The translations under genes were made by a program, and so were the position numbers. From Sphaerolaimus hirsutus (Eukaryota; Nematoda; Chromadorea; Monhysterida; Sphaerolaimidae), in contig OZ038451.1 of assembly GCA_964036195.1 (NCBI GenBank), positions 30,025,927-30,089,926 of the forward strand: a stretch of 64,000 nt of DNA, given 5' to 3'. Of this stretch, positions 31,205-42,000 are shown piece by piece; the stretch's first letter is position 1; every line of letters starts with the position of its first letter. The notes under the pieces were generated by a model. That model was not told the origin of the DNA, ran no database searches, and worked only from the letters and a program-made list of their open reading frames with translations.

Positions 31205-31690
31205 TCTAAAAGTCAACAAGTCCAAATTTGGAAAAATTGAGTTAAGCCCTTGAACATGATCTGGGGATGGTCCCTCTCATTTTTCAAAATTTTCCAAAAA
31301 AATTTCTACCTCACATTCCCCTAAACGACCATGCCAAATTTGACCATTTTGGGGGAAAATGGAGAAAATTTGGCCAAGAAGTCGACAAGTCTGCCTAGTT
31401 TTTGGGCAAAAAGTCGACAAGTCACCTTGTGTAGCCTTTTCTGTTGGGACAAAAAAAAAGAAAGTCCGCTATGGGCAGTGATTTCTAAAAGTTGACAAGT
31501 ACAAAAATAGCCCATAGGGCAAAATTTTTCAAGCTGGGAACAAAAATGTTTGCAAGTGCAAGAAGTCAACAAGTCCACTCCCCTGATGATAAAATTCTTT
31601 TGGGCGAGAAGTCTTAGTCAACAAGTCCATGCCTGATTAGAGCTAAAAGTCGACAAGTCCATTTCATTAATGCAAGAAGATGACAAGTCC
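31205..31690. repeat. Interspersed AAGTCGACAAGTCC words
   Basis: At least eight copies of AAGTC(G/A)ACAAGTCC and close variants, at irregular spacing (near 31208, 31378, 31410, 31487, 31563, 31617, 31648, 31677). No exon is seen. Confidence 0.65.
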
Positions 31691-31724
31691 AATTTTGTTT
31701 ACTGAACATTGTTTGTACTCCAAA

Positions 31725-32460
31725 ATGATGCCATTGTCGTGGAGTTGGCACCATTTTTATGGAGTGGCCCTATCAACTCCAAAATACAAATTTTATTTTT
31801 GTGTATCCGAATCTTATTTTTGTGTATCCAAATCTTATTTGTTTGTGTATCCAAATCTTTTTTTGTGTATCGAAATCTTATTTTTGTGTATCCAAATCTT
31901 TTTTTTGTGTATCCAAATTTTATTTTTTTTGTGTGTCCAAATCTTATTTTTGTGTATCCAAATCTTATTTTTGTGTATACAAATCTTATTTTTGTGTATC
32001 CAAATCTTATTTTTGTGTATCCAAATCTTACTTTGTGAAATAAGATTTGGATACACAAACAATACGATTTGCATACACAAAAACAATAAGATTTGGATAC
32101 ACAAAAATAAGATTTGGATACACACAAAAATAAGATTTGGTTACACAAAAATAAGATTTGGATACACAAAAAATGAGATTTGGACACAAAATTAAGAGTT
32201 GGATACACAAAAAAAAAGATTTGGATACACAAAAAAAAAATTTGGATACACAAAAACAAGATTCGGATACACAAAAAATAAGATTCGGATACACAAAAAT
32301 AAAATTTGTATGCACCACAAAAAATTGGATACACAAAAAATAAGATTTGGATACACAAAACCAAGTTTATCCAAATGGTGCCAACACCATGGAAATGGCG
32401 CAACTTTGGAGTCAATAGCACCACTCCATGAAAATGGTGCCAACACCATGGAAAGTATTC
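31725..32460. repeat. Foldback with 21-bp tandem units
   Basis: About eleven direct copies of AAATCTTATTTTTGTGTATCC (31797-32037) meet about fourteen inverted copies (32038-32358). The outer arms contain GGCACCATTTTTATGGAGTG and its complement, the vocabulary of the giant palindrome at 57964-62293. Because 21 is a multiple of three, every stop-free frame stays open; the long frames here (up to 265 codons) are artefacts. Confidence 0.85.
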
Positions 32461-32786
32461 GAGCAAGTTCACCCCTCCTAGTTTGCCAGACTCCATAACA
32501 AACAGCCCCCCCCCCCCCCCCCCCGCTCAAAAATCCTGGATACTCCCCTGCTTGGAAGTGTGCCGGCATGGCAAAGCCAAAGCTTGCGACTGTTCTGACA
32601 AAATTCGTCGTTGTTTTAACATAAACAGGGATCAAATGATTTTAATGGCAGGCAGCATCTTTGTTGTGTGACTTTTGTCGCAGGTGCTAGTCATTGTTGG
32701 CTCAGTGCCAATGTGAACCGTGCATGCAAAGTGTTAAGTCTTTACTTAAGAAAGTGCACAGTGGTGCTTGGAAAGCAAATTATTTT
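32453..32786. repeat. Segment repeated at 63041-63362
   Basis: The same sequence from TTCGAGCAAGTTCACCCCTC through a C run and GCTCAAAAATCCTGGATAC to GTGGTGCTTGGAAAGCAAA, followed in both places by a family C end. The C-run length differs between the two. Confidence 0.8.
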
Positions 32787-33073
32787 CGTATTTCCTCGAA
32801 ATACCCCCCCCCCCTCTCGAAATACCCTCCCTCAAAATGGGCACTATGAATTTGTGGTCCGGGAAATGCATAACAGACGCTCAAAACATTTACTGTGTTA
32901 CGTTAGAACATTGTTTATACCATCTACATCCTGTAATCGTTTATACCATCTACATCCTCTACCAGGCTGTAAAAACTTATGAATGGTGGTTATTGTTGCA
33001 TTTTTCACGTTTTTCTCTCAAAATTTTCACTCTGAAAAAATAAACTCCCCGGGGGTAATTCGAGGAAATACGG
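32787..33073. mobile_element. Family C MITE, left end eroded
   Basis: Begins CGTATTTCCTCGAAATA without the full TACC and ends GAGGAAATACGG-TA. Contains the short-form centre (GTGGTCCGGGAAATGCATAA). Confidence 0.7.
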
Positions 33074-33293
33074 TATGCGTTTTTCTATTAAAAAGTACTT
33101 GTACCCAGTTTTACTTGTACTTTGTGTAGTCTGCTTTTTTGTTTCCGTGAAAAAGTACCCACTTTTACATAATCTCTGAAGAAAAGTACATATTCACATT
33201 CACGATTTCGGGTATTAGATATTACTCGATTTTACATTTTATAAAAAAGTATTTTACTCACATGTAGGTACTCACGTCGTCACGAGTAGTGAT

Positions 33294-33375
33294 GTGAGAA
33301 GCGCCAGAACTTCGGCGCCAAGCGCCAATGGCGCCAGACCAAAATGGCGCCAACCGCCAGAAGCGCCAGAGTCGT
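33294..33375. repeat. Family A fragment
   Basis: TAGTGATGTGAGAAGCGCC followed by several GGCGCC words; no matching right end is found. It lies beside an H-like AT-rich stretch (33085-33290). Confidence 0.5.
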
Positions 33376-33467
33376 TTTTAAATATCCTGTAGTTGACAGA
33401 CATCTGATTCTGGTAAACTTAAGTGTGTTCAAAGCTGCAAAGTGTTCGAAATTTGGTAGTAAACTAG

Positions 33468-33482
33468 TATATATAGTATATA
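33468..33482 (+). promoter_or_regulatory. TATA-like sequence upstream of the membrane-protein gene
   Basis: TATATATAGTATATA lies about 275 bp before the first ATG of the plus-strand gene, in unique sequence. Position and composition fit a core promoter; there is no direct evidence. Confidence 0.25.
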
Positions 33483-33756
33483 GCCACGGTGAATCACGGT
33501 CGGTTTGAAGAGTTGTATTTCTGTTCGATGCTATGTTTTTTTACTGTTTTGGCCATTAGATCCGTCTGCAATTGTTTTTCGCACACCCACGCCGGTGCAA
33601 GGAGACATCTTTTTGCAGCGCGAATATGCAATCGAATGGTATTTATAAAACCGGTGAGCGTGTGGTATTAACACACAATTCGTTTTAGAAAGATTGACTG
33701 CAATTGATATCATAAAATATTCACAATTAGGTGAAAACAGTTTCTGTTCCACACTT

Positions 33757-33893
33757 ATGATGGCGTGTAAACAGCTTTCAAAATTGGCAAAAAGCCAACC
33801 GCTGCAATTGATCTACCACATGCTTACGTTGGCTCTTGGCGTTGCAGTGATAAGGTTTTTCCGATACAACCACGACGGCAGACATTGGTCTTG
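33757..33893 (+). CDS. Membrane-protein gene exon 1
   Basis: 137 nt, ends in phase 2 at donor GTACGT. Encodes MMACKQLSKLAKSQPL, the first hydrophobic span, and RYNHDGRHWS. Confidence 0.68.
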
Positions 33894-36800
33894 GTACGTT
33901 CCTAGCTTCCTTTTTAGATGAAAGATAGATTAAAACAGGCTTGGGGCACTCCCAGCCAGTTTCTGTAAAAAGCCAAGTAAAATGTCAAATGTGATGCAGT
34001 GTCAAAAGTGCCATTTTGCATGGTATTTTACATGAGTTCTGACACTGCATGACATTTGACACTTGACAGGGCGTGGGATTGACACTTGGTTCGCGTCGCA
34101 CAATGCTTTTGCGGTTCCAATTGGCAGCGTGCCAATGACAACTAACAGTTGGAAAAATCGTGTCGTAATGAAAAAATAGTTCATGTGAAACGTTTTATAC
34201 CGTATTTCCTCGAAATACCCCCGGGGGGTTTATTTTTTCAGAGTGACAATTTTGAGGGGGGGGGGGTGAAACGAGGGGGGGGGTATTTCGAGGGGGGGTT
34301 ATTATTTCAGCAGAAATTTTTTGAAAACCCAGTACTAAAATGTCGTCTGAAACGTACGCAGACGTCGAAAAATGCAACAAAAATCGCCATTTATAAGACT
34401 CTAAAGACATTAATAAGTGTGTAGACGTACAAACACTGTTCTCACATAACAGAGTCATCGTTTTTAACGTGTGTTCTGCATTGCCGGGATGACAAACCGC
34501 AGCCTTTGTCATTTACGTTCTCTATACACTAAATTTGGGGGGGGGTATTTCGAGGGGGGGGTTTATAAGTTCATAGTGTCCATTTTGAGGGGGGTATTTC
34601 GAGGGGGGGTATTTCGAGGGGGGGGGGGGGATTTCGAGGAAATACGGTACTTACATTTTCACGAGAACAAATTTTGTAAGCACTTCACAAGATGGGGTGG
34701 GGCATTCCGTGTTTGGGGTGTTATTTCCCCCCCCCCCCCTTCACACAGAACTGCGTTTTCTCAAAAGAGGGGGTCTTATTTGAGGATATATGGTGTATTA
34801 ACCTATTTAGATCCAACCTAACAACTCGCAGGTTGTGATGTAAAGGCACCGGGGCACCGGTGCCCCGGTGCTGGGCACCGAAGGGCACCAGCACCGGTGC
34901 TGGTGCGGTGCCATTGCAATCTTCAGGGGTGCCATGCCGGTGCCGGTGCCATTTTTTTCAGAATAGCACTGGTGCCGGTGCGGTGCGGTGCCATTTTTTT
35001 GCCGGTGCCAAAGGTGCTAGCACCAGGGCAAAGTAAAAGGCACCGGGAAAGGCACCGGGGAAGGCTTCATGTGCTGTGCAATTTTGTCCATAGTATGTGC
35101 ATATTCATATTTCAAAAAACAGCGATATATTTACCCAACCGTTTTTGCCTATTTTGTAAACCTCCCATCAACTAAATATACCTACTGTGAAGGCCATTAT
35201 ACCCAATACGTGATCTGATGAGCGAATCTAAAATTTTGTTGAATTTGAAATCATTTTTATATTTTTTATTTATCTTACTTTTTTGTTCAAAATTTGTTGT
35301 CAGTTTATGACAGAGATAGTTCCATTCTCTGTACAGCAACGACTCCGATCAGTAGACAATAGTGGCTATGGACATTGTAATGAATTAAATATTTTATCTT
35401 TCATTTGTAATCGTTGTAATTGCTTCATAAAAGCGATTGCCACATCATTTTGATCATTTTAAGTGCTCAACCATCAAAATCGGTTGAAAATTCATGGAAA
35501 TATGCACTTCCAAACGTGAGACCATTGAGAAACTGCCCGATATTTACTTCAGAAATTCCAGCCCGGTGCGGTGCCTTTCGGTGCAAGCACCGGCAACCCG
35601 CCGGTGCCCTTCGGTGCCGGTGCCATTTTTTCCAAAAGGCACCGGTGCCGGTGCGGTGCGGTGCCATTTTCTGGCCGGTGCCCCAGGGTGCCAGGTGCCC
35701 TTTTCATCCGTTGGCAAAGGTGCCGGTGCGGTGCGGTGCCATTTTTCCCGGTGCCTTTAACATCACTACTCGCAGGAGGATGAGATATCTCATAAGGAGT
35801 CACTTGAGGCAAAATCACGGACAGGAAGAGGCCTTTCAACAAGAACTTTTATATGGATACTCCATTCCTGAATATAGGCCACACTTGGAGGGGGAAACTG
35901 AGGCACTTTCTTATATACCCATTTTGAAGGCGATATTCATGTTGTTTGGTGCAGTTCTCATGGCATGTCCAATGTCTTGGCTCTTTGCCAATTGCGTGAA
36001 GATATTCCATTTTAGAGAATCTAGCCATGCAGTCAACCGTTTTTTGAGATGTATATTTGTATGCATTTCGGCATTTGGGATCACATTTTATGCATTATGT
36101 GAGTTTGAACTTTTCTGAGCTTTGAAATTTCTTTTCCTTCAATTTTATGGACAGTGACAGGGATCACTGCAGAACTCTAATCTCATTTGTTCACCGTGTA
36201 AAATGCAGAGTTGTACAAATACTGGTATTTTCGGAAAACGTAAACGTAAACGTAAATACCTTTTCTAAATTGTGAGTATTAATACTGAAAACGTAAAATA
36301 CTTTTAGAATACACGGGTAAACGTAAAAAAAACGTAAACGTAAAAATTTCTTTGAAGTGCACAACCCGTGATCAGATGCATTGAAAAACACCTTTGTTTT
36401 TCCTATTTCAAGCATTTCTCTGCTAATACGATCACATTTTTGCTTACCTATGTTATTTATCAAACAATTAAGCAGCTAATTGGCCAAAAATATAAATTGT
36501 ACTTATTGCATCAGAAAAAAGTTCAAAAATGCACCGTTTTTGTGCATTTTCCATACGATTTTTACGTTTTCTCTGGTACCCGGGTAATTGTGCCAGGAAA
36601 ACGTAACAAAACGTAATGGTATTTTTGGAAAACGTAAACGTAAACGTAAATATAAATACCCAAATAACCGGGTATTTTGGGTAAACGTAAATACGTTTTT
36701 CCAACTCTGGTAAAATGTCATGTAGGAGTAGAATGTCATCCAAAAGCATGGCAAAAAATGAGAGTGTGATGAGCTTGTGAACCCTGCATGTGTGTGAGGA

Positions 36801-37426
36801 CAATTTTTCAACAAAAATTCTAACTTTCGTTGCAGGTTTCCTGTATGTGGGATCATTTTTGGTTGTTGGACTTATCCCCCAGTTTCAATTAGAGATTCTC
36901 ATACTTTATGTGTGTGACTGGTGGCCACTTCTCACCAATGGTCATTACAACTTGACATTGACTGTGTACAGATTTACTATGGTGTTTTCTCTGGTCCTCT
37001 TTTTGATTACTGTGTGGCTGGTGAGTTACTAATTTGACTTGATAAAAGTTTTTGATTGGGAATTATTGAAAGTAGCTACATTTAAATCAGAAATTTATTT
37101 TCACTTATCTTTTTATGAATTTGGATTTCACCTCAATTGAGGGATAGGAATAAAAATAATAAATTTTCAAAAATTGCAACAAAATTGTGCAGATTTGCAT
37201 TACATTTGTGTCAGCCAGCACTTTTGTGACCAAAAGTGAAGTAAAGAAAGATAAACTCTTCATGACCAGTGGAAGTGGACAAGAGACACCAGCTATGGGC
37301 GATGGATTTTATGTGGACATTAGCACAAAGTGTCAGTTAGTCTGGATGTCAGAAAAGAGGAATAAAATTTTCTGCAGAATAATTGTCTCTCAGAGCTTTC
37401 CAGCTTTTTTCCCCGTTTCATCCTGA
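33757..37426 (+). CDS. Unrecognised multi-pass membrane protein, four exons (alternative fifth)
   Basis: Exons 33757-33893, 35776-36098, 36836-37020, 37193-37426 join with matching phases (2, 1, 0) into 292 residues. Hydrophobic segments read along the chain: LIYHMLTLALGVAVIRFF; ILKAIFMLFGAVLMACPMSW; FLRCIFVCISAFGITFYALC running on into FLYVGSFLVVGLIP; and MVFSLVLFLITVW with ICITFVSAS, about five spans. A charged loop (QNHGQEEAFQQELLYGYSIP) follows the first span. A sequon NLT precedes the last span. The start is the first ATG of the open frame in unique sequence; a second ATG follows immediately. I do not recognise the family. An exon at 37923-38137 could replace most of exon 4. Introns contain C, B and H elements. 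Confidence 0.72.
34200..34647. mobile_element. Family C MITE, 448 bp, uninterrupted
   Basis: TA at 34198-34199 and after 34647; ends CCGTATTTCCTCGAAATA and complement. This is the reference copy for the interrupted ones at 5910 and 10645. Lies in intron 1 of the membrane-protein gene. Confidence 0.85.
34833..35768. mobile_element. Family B element at a splice acceptor, TSD CTCGCAGG
   Basis: CTCGCAGG at 34825-34832 and 35769-35776. Ends TTGTGATGTAAAGGCACC and GTGCCTTTAACATCACTA. 936 bp, nearly identical to 11016-11937. The duplicated octamer contains the exon 2 acceptor (CTCGCAG followed by the first exon base G), so an AG acceptor now exists on both sides. Confidence 0.88.
35776..36098 (+). 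CDS. Membrane-protein gene exon 2
   Basis: 323 nt, phase 2 to 1. Acceptor ACTCGCAG, donor GTGAGT. Encodes RMRYLIRSHLRQNHGQ, the charged loop and the second and third spans. The open frame continues upstream into the B element, but that part is transposon sequence. Confidence 0.75.
36206..36709. mobile_element. Family H element, 504 bp, TSD GTAAAATG, in intron 2
   Basis: GTAAAATG at 36198-36205 and 36710-36717; ends CAGAGTTG and CAACTCTG. Reverse-complement twin of 28780-29283. Confidence 0.9.
36836..37020 (+). CDS. Membrane-protein gene exon 3
   Basis: 185 nt, phase 1 to 0. Acceptor TTTCGTTGCAG, donor GTGAGT. Encodes FLYVGSFLVVGLIPQF, YVCDWWPLLTNGHYNLT and MVFSLVLFLITVWL. Confidence 0.78.
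37193..37426 (+). CDS. Membrane-protein gene exon 4 (terminal form)
   Basis: 234 nt, entered in phase 0 through acceptor AAATTGTGCAG, stop at 37424-37426. Encodes ICITFVSASTFVTK, then a soluble tail with MTSGSGQETPAMGDGF and CQLVWMSEKRNK. A donor-like GTGAAG at 37236 would join the first 43 nt to exon 37923-38137 in frame. Confidence 0.6.
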   Translation: MCITFVSASTFVTKSEVKKDKLFMTSGSGQETPAMGDGFYVDISTKCQLVWMSEKRNKIFCRIIVSQSFPAFFPVSS

Positions 37427-37443
37427 CCCAACACATCTTATTA

Positions 37444-37889
37444 CCGTATTACCTCGAAATACCCACAGGGGGTTTATTTTTTAGCCAGCAAAATTTGAGG
37501 GGGGGATAATTAGAGGGTGGGGGTTTATTCGAGGGGGGGTGGGTCTATTTTTTCGCCAGAAATTTTCGGAAATTCCACATATGCAGATGTAGAAAAATCG
37601 AACAATCACATAGATTTATTTGTGTTTAAAGGCATATATTACTGTATATAAACACAAAAACCCTTCCCTAACGTCACTTAATCATCACTTTTAACGTGTG
37701 TTCTGCATAGTACAGAATACAGATCATAAACTGCGGTATTTGTCATGTACGTTCACGTTACACTCAATTTTAGGGGGGGGGGGGGTATTTCGAGGGGGAG
37801 GGTTATTATTTCCTCAGCCGAAATTTAGGGGGGGGATGTTGCGAGGGGGGGTTAATTCAAGGGGGGGGGGATAATTCGAGGTAATACGG
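37444..37889. mobile_element. Family C MITE, CCGTATTACC subtype
   Basis: 446 bp, TA on both sides. It starts 17 bp after the exon 4 stop codon and ends 33 bp before the alternative exon 5. Confidence 0.82.
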
Positions 37890-37922
37890 TATAAAATTTA
37901 ACAAGTTTAATTTTTTTCTCAG

Positions 37923-38137
37923 TGTCAAATGGCAGCAGAAAGATATTTGAGCGGCTTTATGATTTCATCGAAGCCAAATTCAGCCAGCACGGAGATTCAC
38001 AGCAGAATCAAAAAATCGTTGTCAATATGGATATTGCGCAAATGGCACACCGTGAAAGTGGCAAAGAAACACTGTATGCAGTCAGCGACGATGTGACGAA
38101 ATTTGACAAAAAAGTGGAAAAGTGTGAAAGAGTGTGA
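37923..38137 (+). CDS. Candidate alternative last exon of the membrane-protein gene
   Basis: Preceded by a strong acceptor (AATTTTTTTCTCAG). In phase 1 it reads SNGSRKIFERLYDFIEAKFS and on to EKCERV and a stop. The composition is typical coding sequence and is charged, fitting a cytoplasmic tail. Joined to the 37236 donor it gives a 300-residue product. Whether it belongs here is inference. Confidence 0.45.
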
Positions 38138-38161
38138 AAAGTTGTGTGCTTATCCAATATA

Positions 38162-38335
38162 CTGTATTACCTCGAATTATCCCCCCTTGAATTAACCCCC
38201 CCCCCTCGAATTGACCCCCCCTCAAAATGGGCTGGGGAAATAATAAACCCCCCTCGAAATACTCCCCCTCCGGAATGATGTACATCATGTATGCAATGTA
38301 CATGATGTATTTATTACTACTTATTGGCATCGCAG
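38162..38335. mobile_element. Family C fragment, left end
   Basis: Begins TA-CTGTATTACCTCGAATTA and breaks off after the ATGTACATCATGTATGCAAT centre. It contains AATAATAAA, which could serve as a polyadenylation signal for the preceding exon. Confidence 0.55.
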
Positions 38336-38356
38336 GTAAAATACCAATGTTCCTGA

Positions 38357-38548
38357 GCACACTAGTTTTCACACGAAACTTTGAAAATTCACAAATCAGC
38401 TTAGAACGCATTTGAGTTTTCTACAATGAGGTGGCCGTCAACTACAGTTGACGGAGATTACAAATGACTCATTGTGGAAACTCAAACACGTTCAAAACTT
38501 CAAATCTCATTTATGAGTTTTCAAACTTTCGTGTGAAAACTAGTGTGC
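38357..38548. mobile_element. Short inverted-repeat element, GCACACTAGTTTTC ends
   Basis: GCACACTAGTTTTCACACGA at the left and its complement at the right, with a central GTCAACTACAGTTGAC palindrome. The ends resemble those of the 3.7-kb element at 52720-56442. Confidence 0.65.
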
Positions 38549-38654
38549 GCACGGCCATTACTGCAAACGTGAACATGCATTGATTTTTTGATATCTGCAT
38601 GACTTTGGCATTACATTCTGTGATCAAATCAAGTAAATAAAATGGAATGGAAGT

Positions 38655-38660
38655 TTTATT
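38655..38660 (-). terminator. Polyadenylation signal AATAAA
   Basis: AATAAA on the minus strand about 190 bp after the stop of the secreted-protein gene. Confidence 0.4.
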
Positions 38661-38847
38661 AAGTCTGTGAAATCTTGGAAGGTAACAAAATAATGTCTGT
38701 TAAAACATTTTCACATCAATGCATCTTTGATTATGTTACAGGAGTTGCATGCATTAGACATCACACATTAGACATCAGAAAACAAAGAGGCAATTCAGAG
38801 TTTCGATTACATGTGATTTTTTCACAGACTGATTATGTGCAGCGTGT

Positions 38848-39064
38848 TTAATCCATCATCATAAAGATCTTGGCGATGGCAGCAAGGGGGAACTTGTGCT
38901 TGCAGCCGTCGGGCACGAGGCAATCCAGGTGCAGCTGCTCGACGATCGCAGCCACCTTGGGCCCCAGCAGCGCTTGCGAGTCGTCCAGCACTTGCGCGTT
39001 TACCTCATCGCCACAATTTTTTGTTACAAAAGCTTGTATTTCCTCCGTGTAGCACTCGTTTGTC
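38848..39064 (-). CDS. Secreted-protein gene exon 4 (terminal)
   Basis: 217 nt, entered in phase 2 through acceptor ACGCCTCTCAG, stop at 38848-38850. Encodes TNECYTEEIQAFVTKNCGDE and LDCLVPDGCKHKF, ending MMMD. An ATG at 39093 opens the same frame but lies in the intron remnant before the acceptor. Confidence 0.8.
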
Positions 39065-42000
39065 CTGAGAGGCGTTTTTTCGGTTAATTTCATGATCGGG
39101 GTTGATTTTATACAAATTATTTGTATACAAATTGTATAAAAATGTATAAAAATGTATTTTAATTTTATTTTATTCTTGTTTTATTTTATTCCCAAAAGTC
39201 GTTAATAAAATAAAATGATGCCATTTTACAAAAATTTAAAAACAATTTACATTAATTTTACAAAAAATCATAATCTTTCATGCAACGCCAGAAAAATGTT
39301 ATAATTAGACCTAAATATGAAAAACATGTGAATTTTTTTCCATTACTTTGCAAAAGTTGCATGCAGTAGGTATTGTAAGCTAGCTGCAAGTGTAGCGTTA
39401 CAATTATTGATAACAATGGTTTGCATTTTCAGTAAAAGGACTGGATTGGATACAGTTTACATTTCATATGACATTTGACACTTTACACGGCTTGGGACAG
39501 CCTCCACTCTATGAATAAACAGGTAGAACCTCAAGTAACAAGATAAAAATTTTACAAAAAATATGCATTTTATACAACGTTTACAAAAATTGGAATTTTT
39601 ATACAATTTTACAAAAAATTTACAAAAATTCAAATTTTTATACAATTTTACAAAAACTTTACAAAAATTCAAATTTTTATACAATTTTTATTTGTATTTT
39701 GAATTTTCCATTTTATTTTATTTCCTTCTTCAATTTTTCATTTTATTTTAATTTTATTTTTACTTTTTCTAAGATTTTGTCAACCCTGGTCATGATGACA
39801 ATGTCTGGGAAAGTTTCTTTCTTGTCAAAAGTGCAATTGCAGGAATGTTTTAAAAATTCAGAGATAAAAATAGCTCATTCCAGTTAACTCAAATGGACTC
39901 AAAGCTGATGTATGAGTTTTCCTTTTTTTGCAAATTTCAGCAGTAAACTAGTGTGTAACCGTAAAGATGATACTATAAATACTTTTGCAACTGTAGCACT
40001 TGCAGCACTGACTGGCAGAGGGCGGCCAGGGGTCCCTGCTCGCCCAGGAGCATGTCGCCCAACTGCTTGAGCGAGGCGCCCGTGGCCACCGACTTGGGCA
40101 GCGTGTGCAGCCACCGCTCCAGCAGCCGCTGCGGCGCTGGGCAGCTGCCTCCGTCACCTCGCATCAATTGCATTAACCCTCCATGGTTTGCCCTAGACAT
40201 AGCCATATCGTGGATGCACACTGCCACCGCAAGCACATCTGCGTGTAATGCAAGTGTGCAAGTAATGATAAAAGTGTTTTATTTTTTCTTCTAGAATGAC
40301 CTCAAATTTCCAATTTTGATCCAAAAGCAGGTTTGAATTTTCAATTTTGATGATATACTTCAATTTTTTCCAGCAGATTATGTATACCGTATATCCTCGT
40401 AATAACCCCAGGGGGTTTATTTTTTCAGAGTGTAAATTTTGAGGGGGGTATTTCGAATAGGGGGGGCTTATTCGAGGGACGGGGGGTTTATTATTTTGTC
40501 AGAAATTTTTGTGAAATTCATAGTAAAGGGAAAGTGATGTGAAAAGCGCCAAAAGCACCATGGCACTTTTCTGACCCTTAGCGCCAAGCGCCATTGGCGC
40601 CGTGGCGCTTTTCGCTTTGGCGCTAGCGCCAAGCGCCAGCGCCAGGCATTTCGTTCCTGGCGCAGGTCAAAAGTAGCGCCAAGCGCCAAAAGCGCCATGG
40701 CGCTTTTCATCGGCATAGTGCCACAGGAAAAAAGCGCCAAGCACCAGAAGAAGCGCCATGGCGTTTTTTGCTTTGGCGCTAGCGTCATGGCGCTTTTACA
40801 TCACTAGTAAGGGACACGCTTTTACATACCTAAAACCAGTAATAAATGTGACTAAATGGGATAAATTGGGACTTCAACGTACCTACATCGCTATACAAAC
40901 TAGTGTACCTACAGGGGACAAATTTTTTGTCCCCTATCGGGGACGAACGTCCCTGGTCGGGGACGAACGTCCCTGGTCGGGGACCAAAATTCTCTGTTTA
41001 CTGAAAAAAAATTTCTTACTGAGGACGTTTGGCCCCGATCGGGGCCATTACTATTGCCGCCGGGGACCGGTCCCCAGTGAGATTTTGATCACTATACAAA
41101 AATACAGTGATCGACCAAAATTAAAGTACAATATAAATAAAATACAATTCACTAACCGCTCTGAGCTAAAATTTGGCATGCGTACTCACTAAATGAAGGA
41201 GTACACGCATGCCAAATTTGAGACAAATAAACTAAATTTATACACTGTCCCAAAGAAAATATGTCAGCATGTGTAACGGTCTTGCAAAAATTTTGTGCAT
41301 GCTAATTTGGTGTTAATTAACCTAATTACATACAAACAACCCATACACACCAATCATTGACTTTAGAAAATTTTTATTTTTTTGCCGCGTACCAGTCCCT
41401 GGCTGGGGCCTATGTAAATAGCTTCCTGCCATAGCACTGACAACAAATCTTTTTATTTCACCTTGTTTTTACTAACACGGTGCTGAAAAAAATTCTAACC
41501 TTCCTTCCTCTCTTCGCATACAAATTCATACACTGGTTTGACAAGCAGAGCTAGAACACTGTCCCCTGCTGGGGGGCACGATTCAAAGCATTCCCCTTCT
41601 ATTTCCGTGTATGTTCTGCAGTGAAAACTTTTATTCTTGAAAATTTTATATTTGTGCTTAGATAAGTCCGATTAGAGCTTTTATTTTTTATACATATGCC
41701 CTATTTTCTTACTATAACATACCATACCATATTGTCACCACACAAGCTAGTTTTCACGATTCCTCGCTGAAAACTCATCTTTTGGTTTTCAAAATGGTTT
41801 AATACTGTGTCATAATTGCCTAAAATGGTCGCCATCTTTTTTTTTGTTAATTTTCATGTTATGAAGTCACTATTGAATACCTGGGAAAAATGCTGCAAGC
41901 AAAATATCTGAAGGGATAGATACCGTATTACCTCGAATTAACCCCCCCCCCCTCGAATTACCCCCCCCCCCCTCGAAATACCCCCCTAAATTTCGGCTGA

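Noticed and set aside
31699-32496. 265-codon open frame and overlapping plus-strand frames
   Set aside because: Produced by the 21-bp foldback array; no start context, exon borders or non-repetitive domain.
35420-35775. N-terminal extension of the open frame containing membrane-gene exon 2
   Set aside because: This part is B-element sequence, present without the gene at 11660-11930 and 56720-56990.
39064-39093. ATG at 39093 as start of a separate short gene
   Set aside because: The frame is open only through 29 bases of intron remnant; phase agreement with exon 3 supports splicing at 39064 instead.
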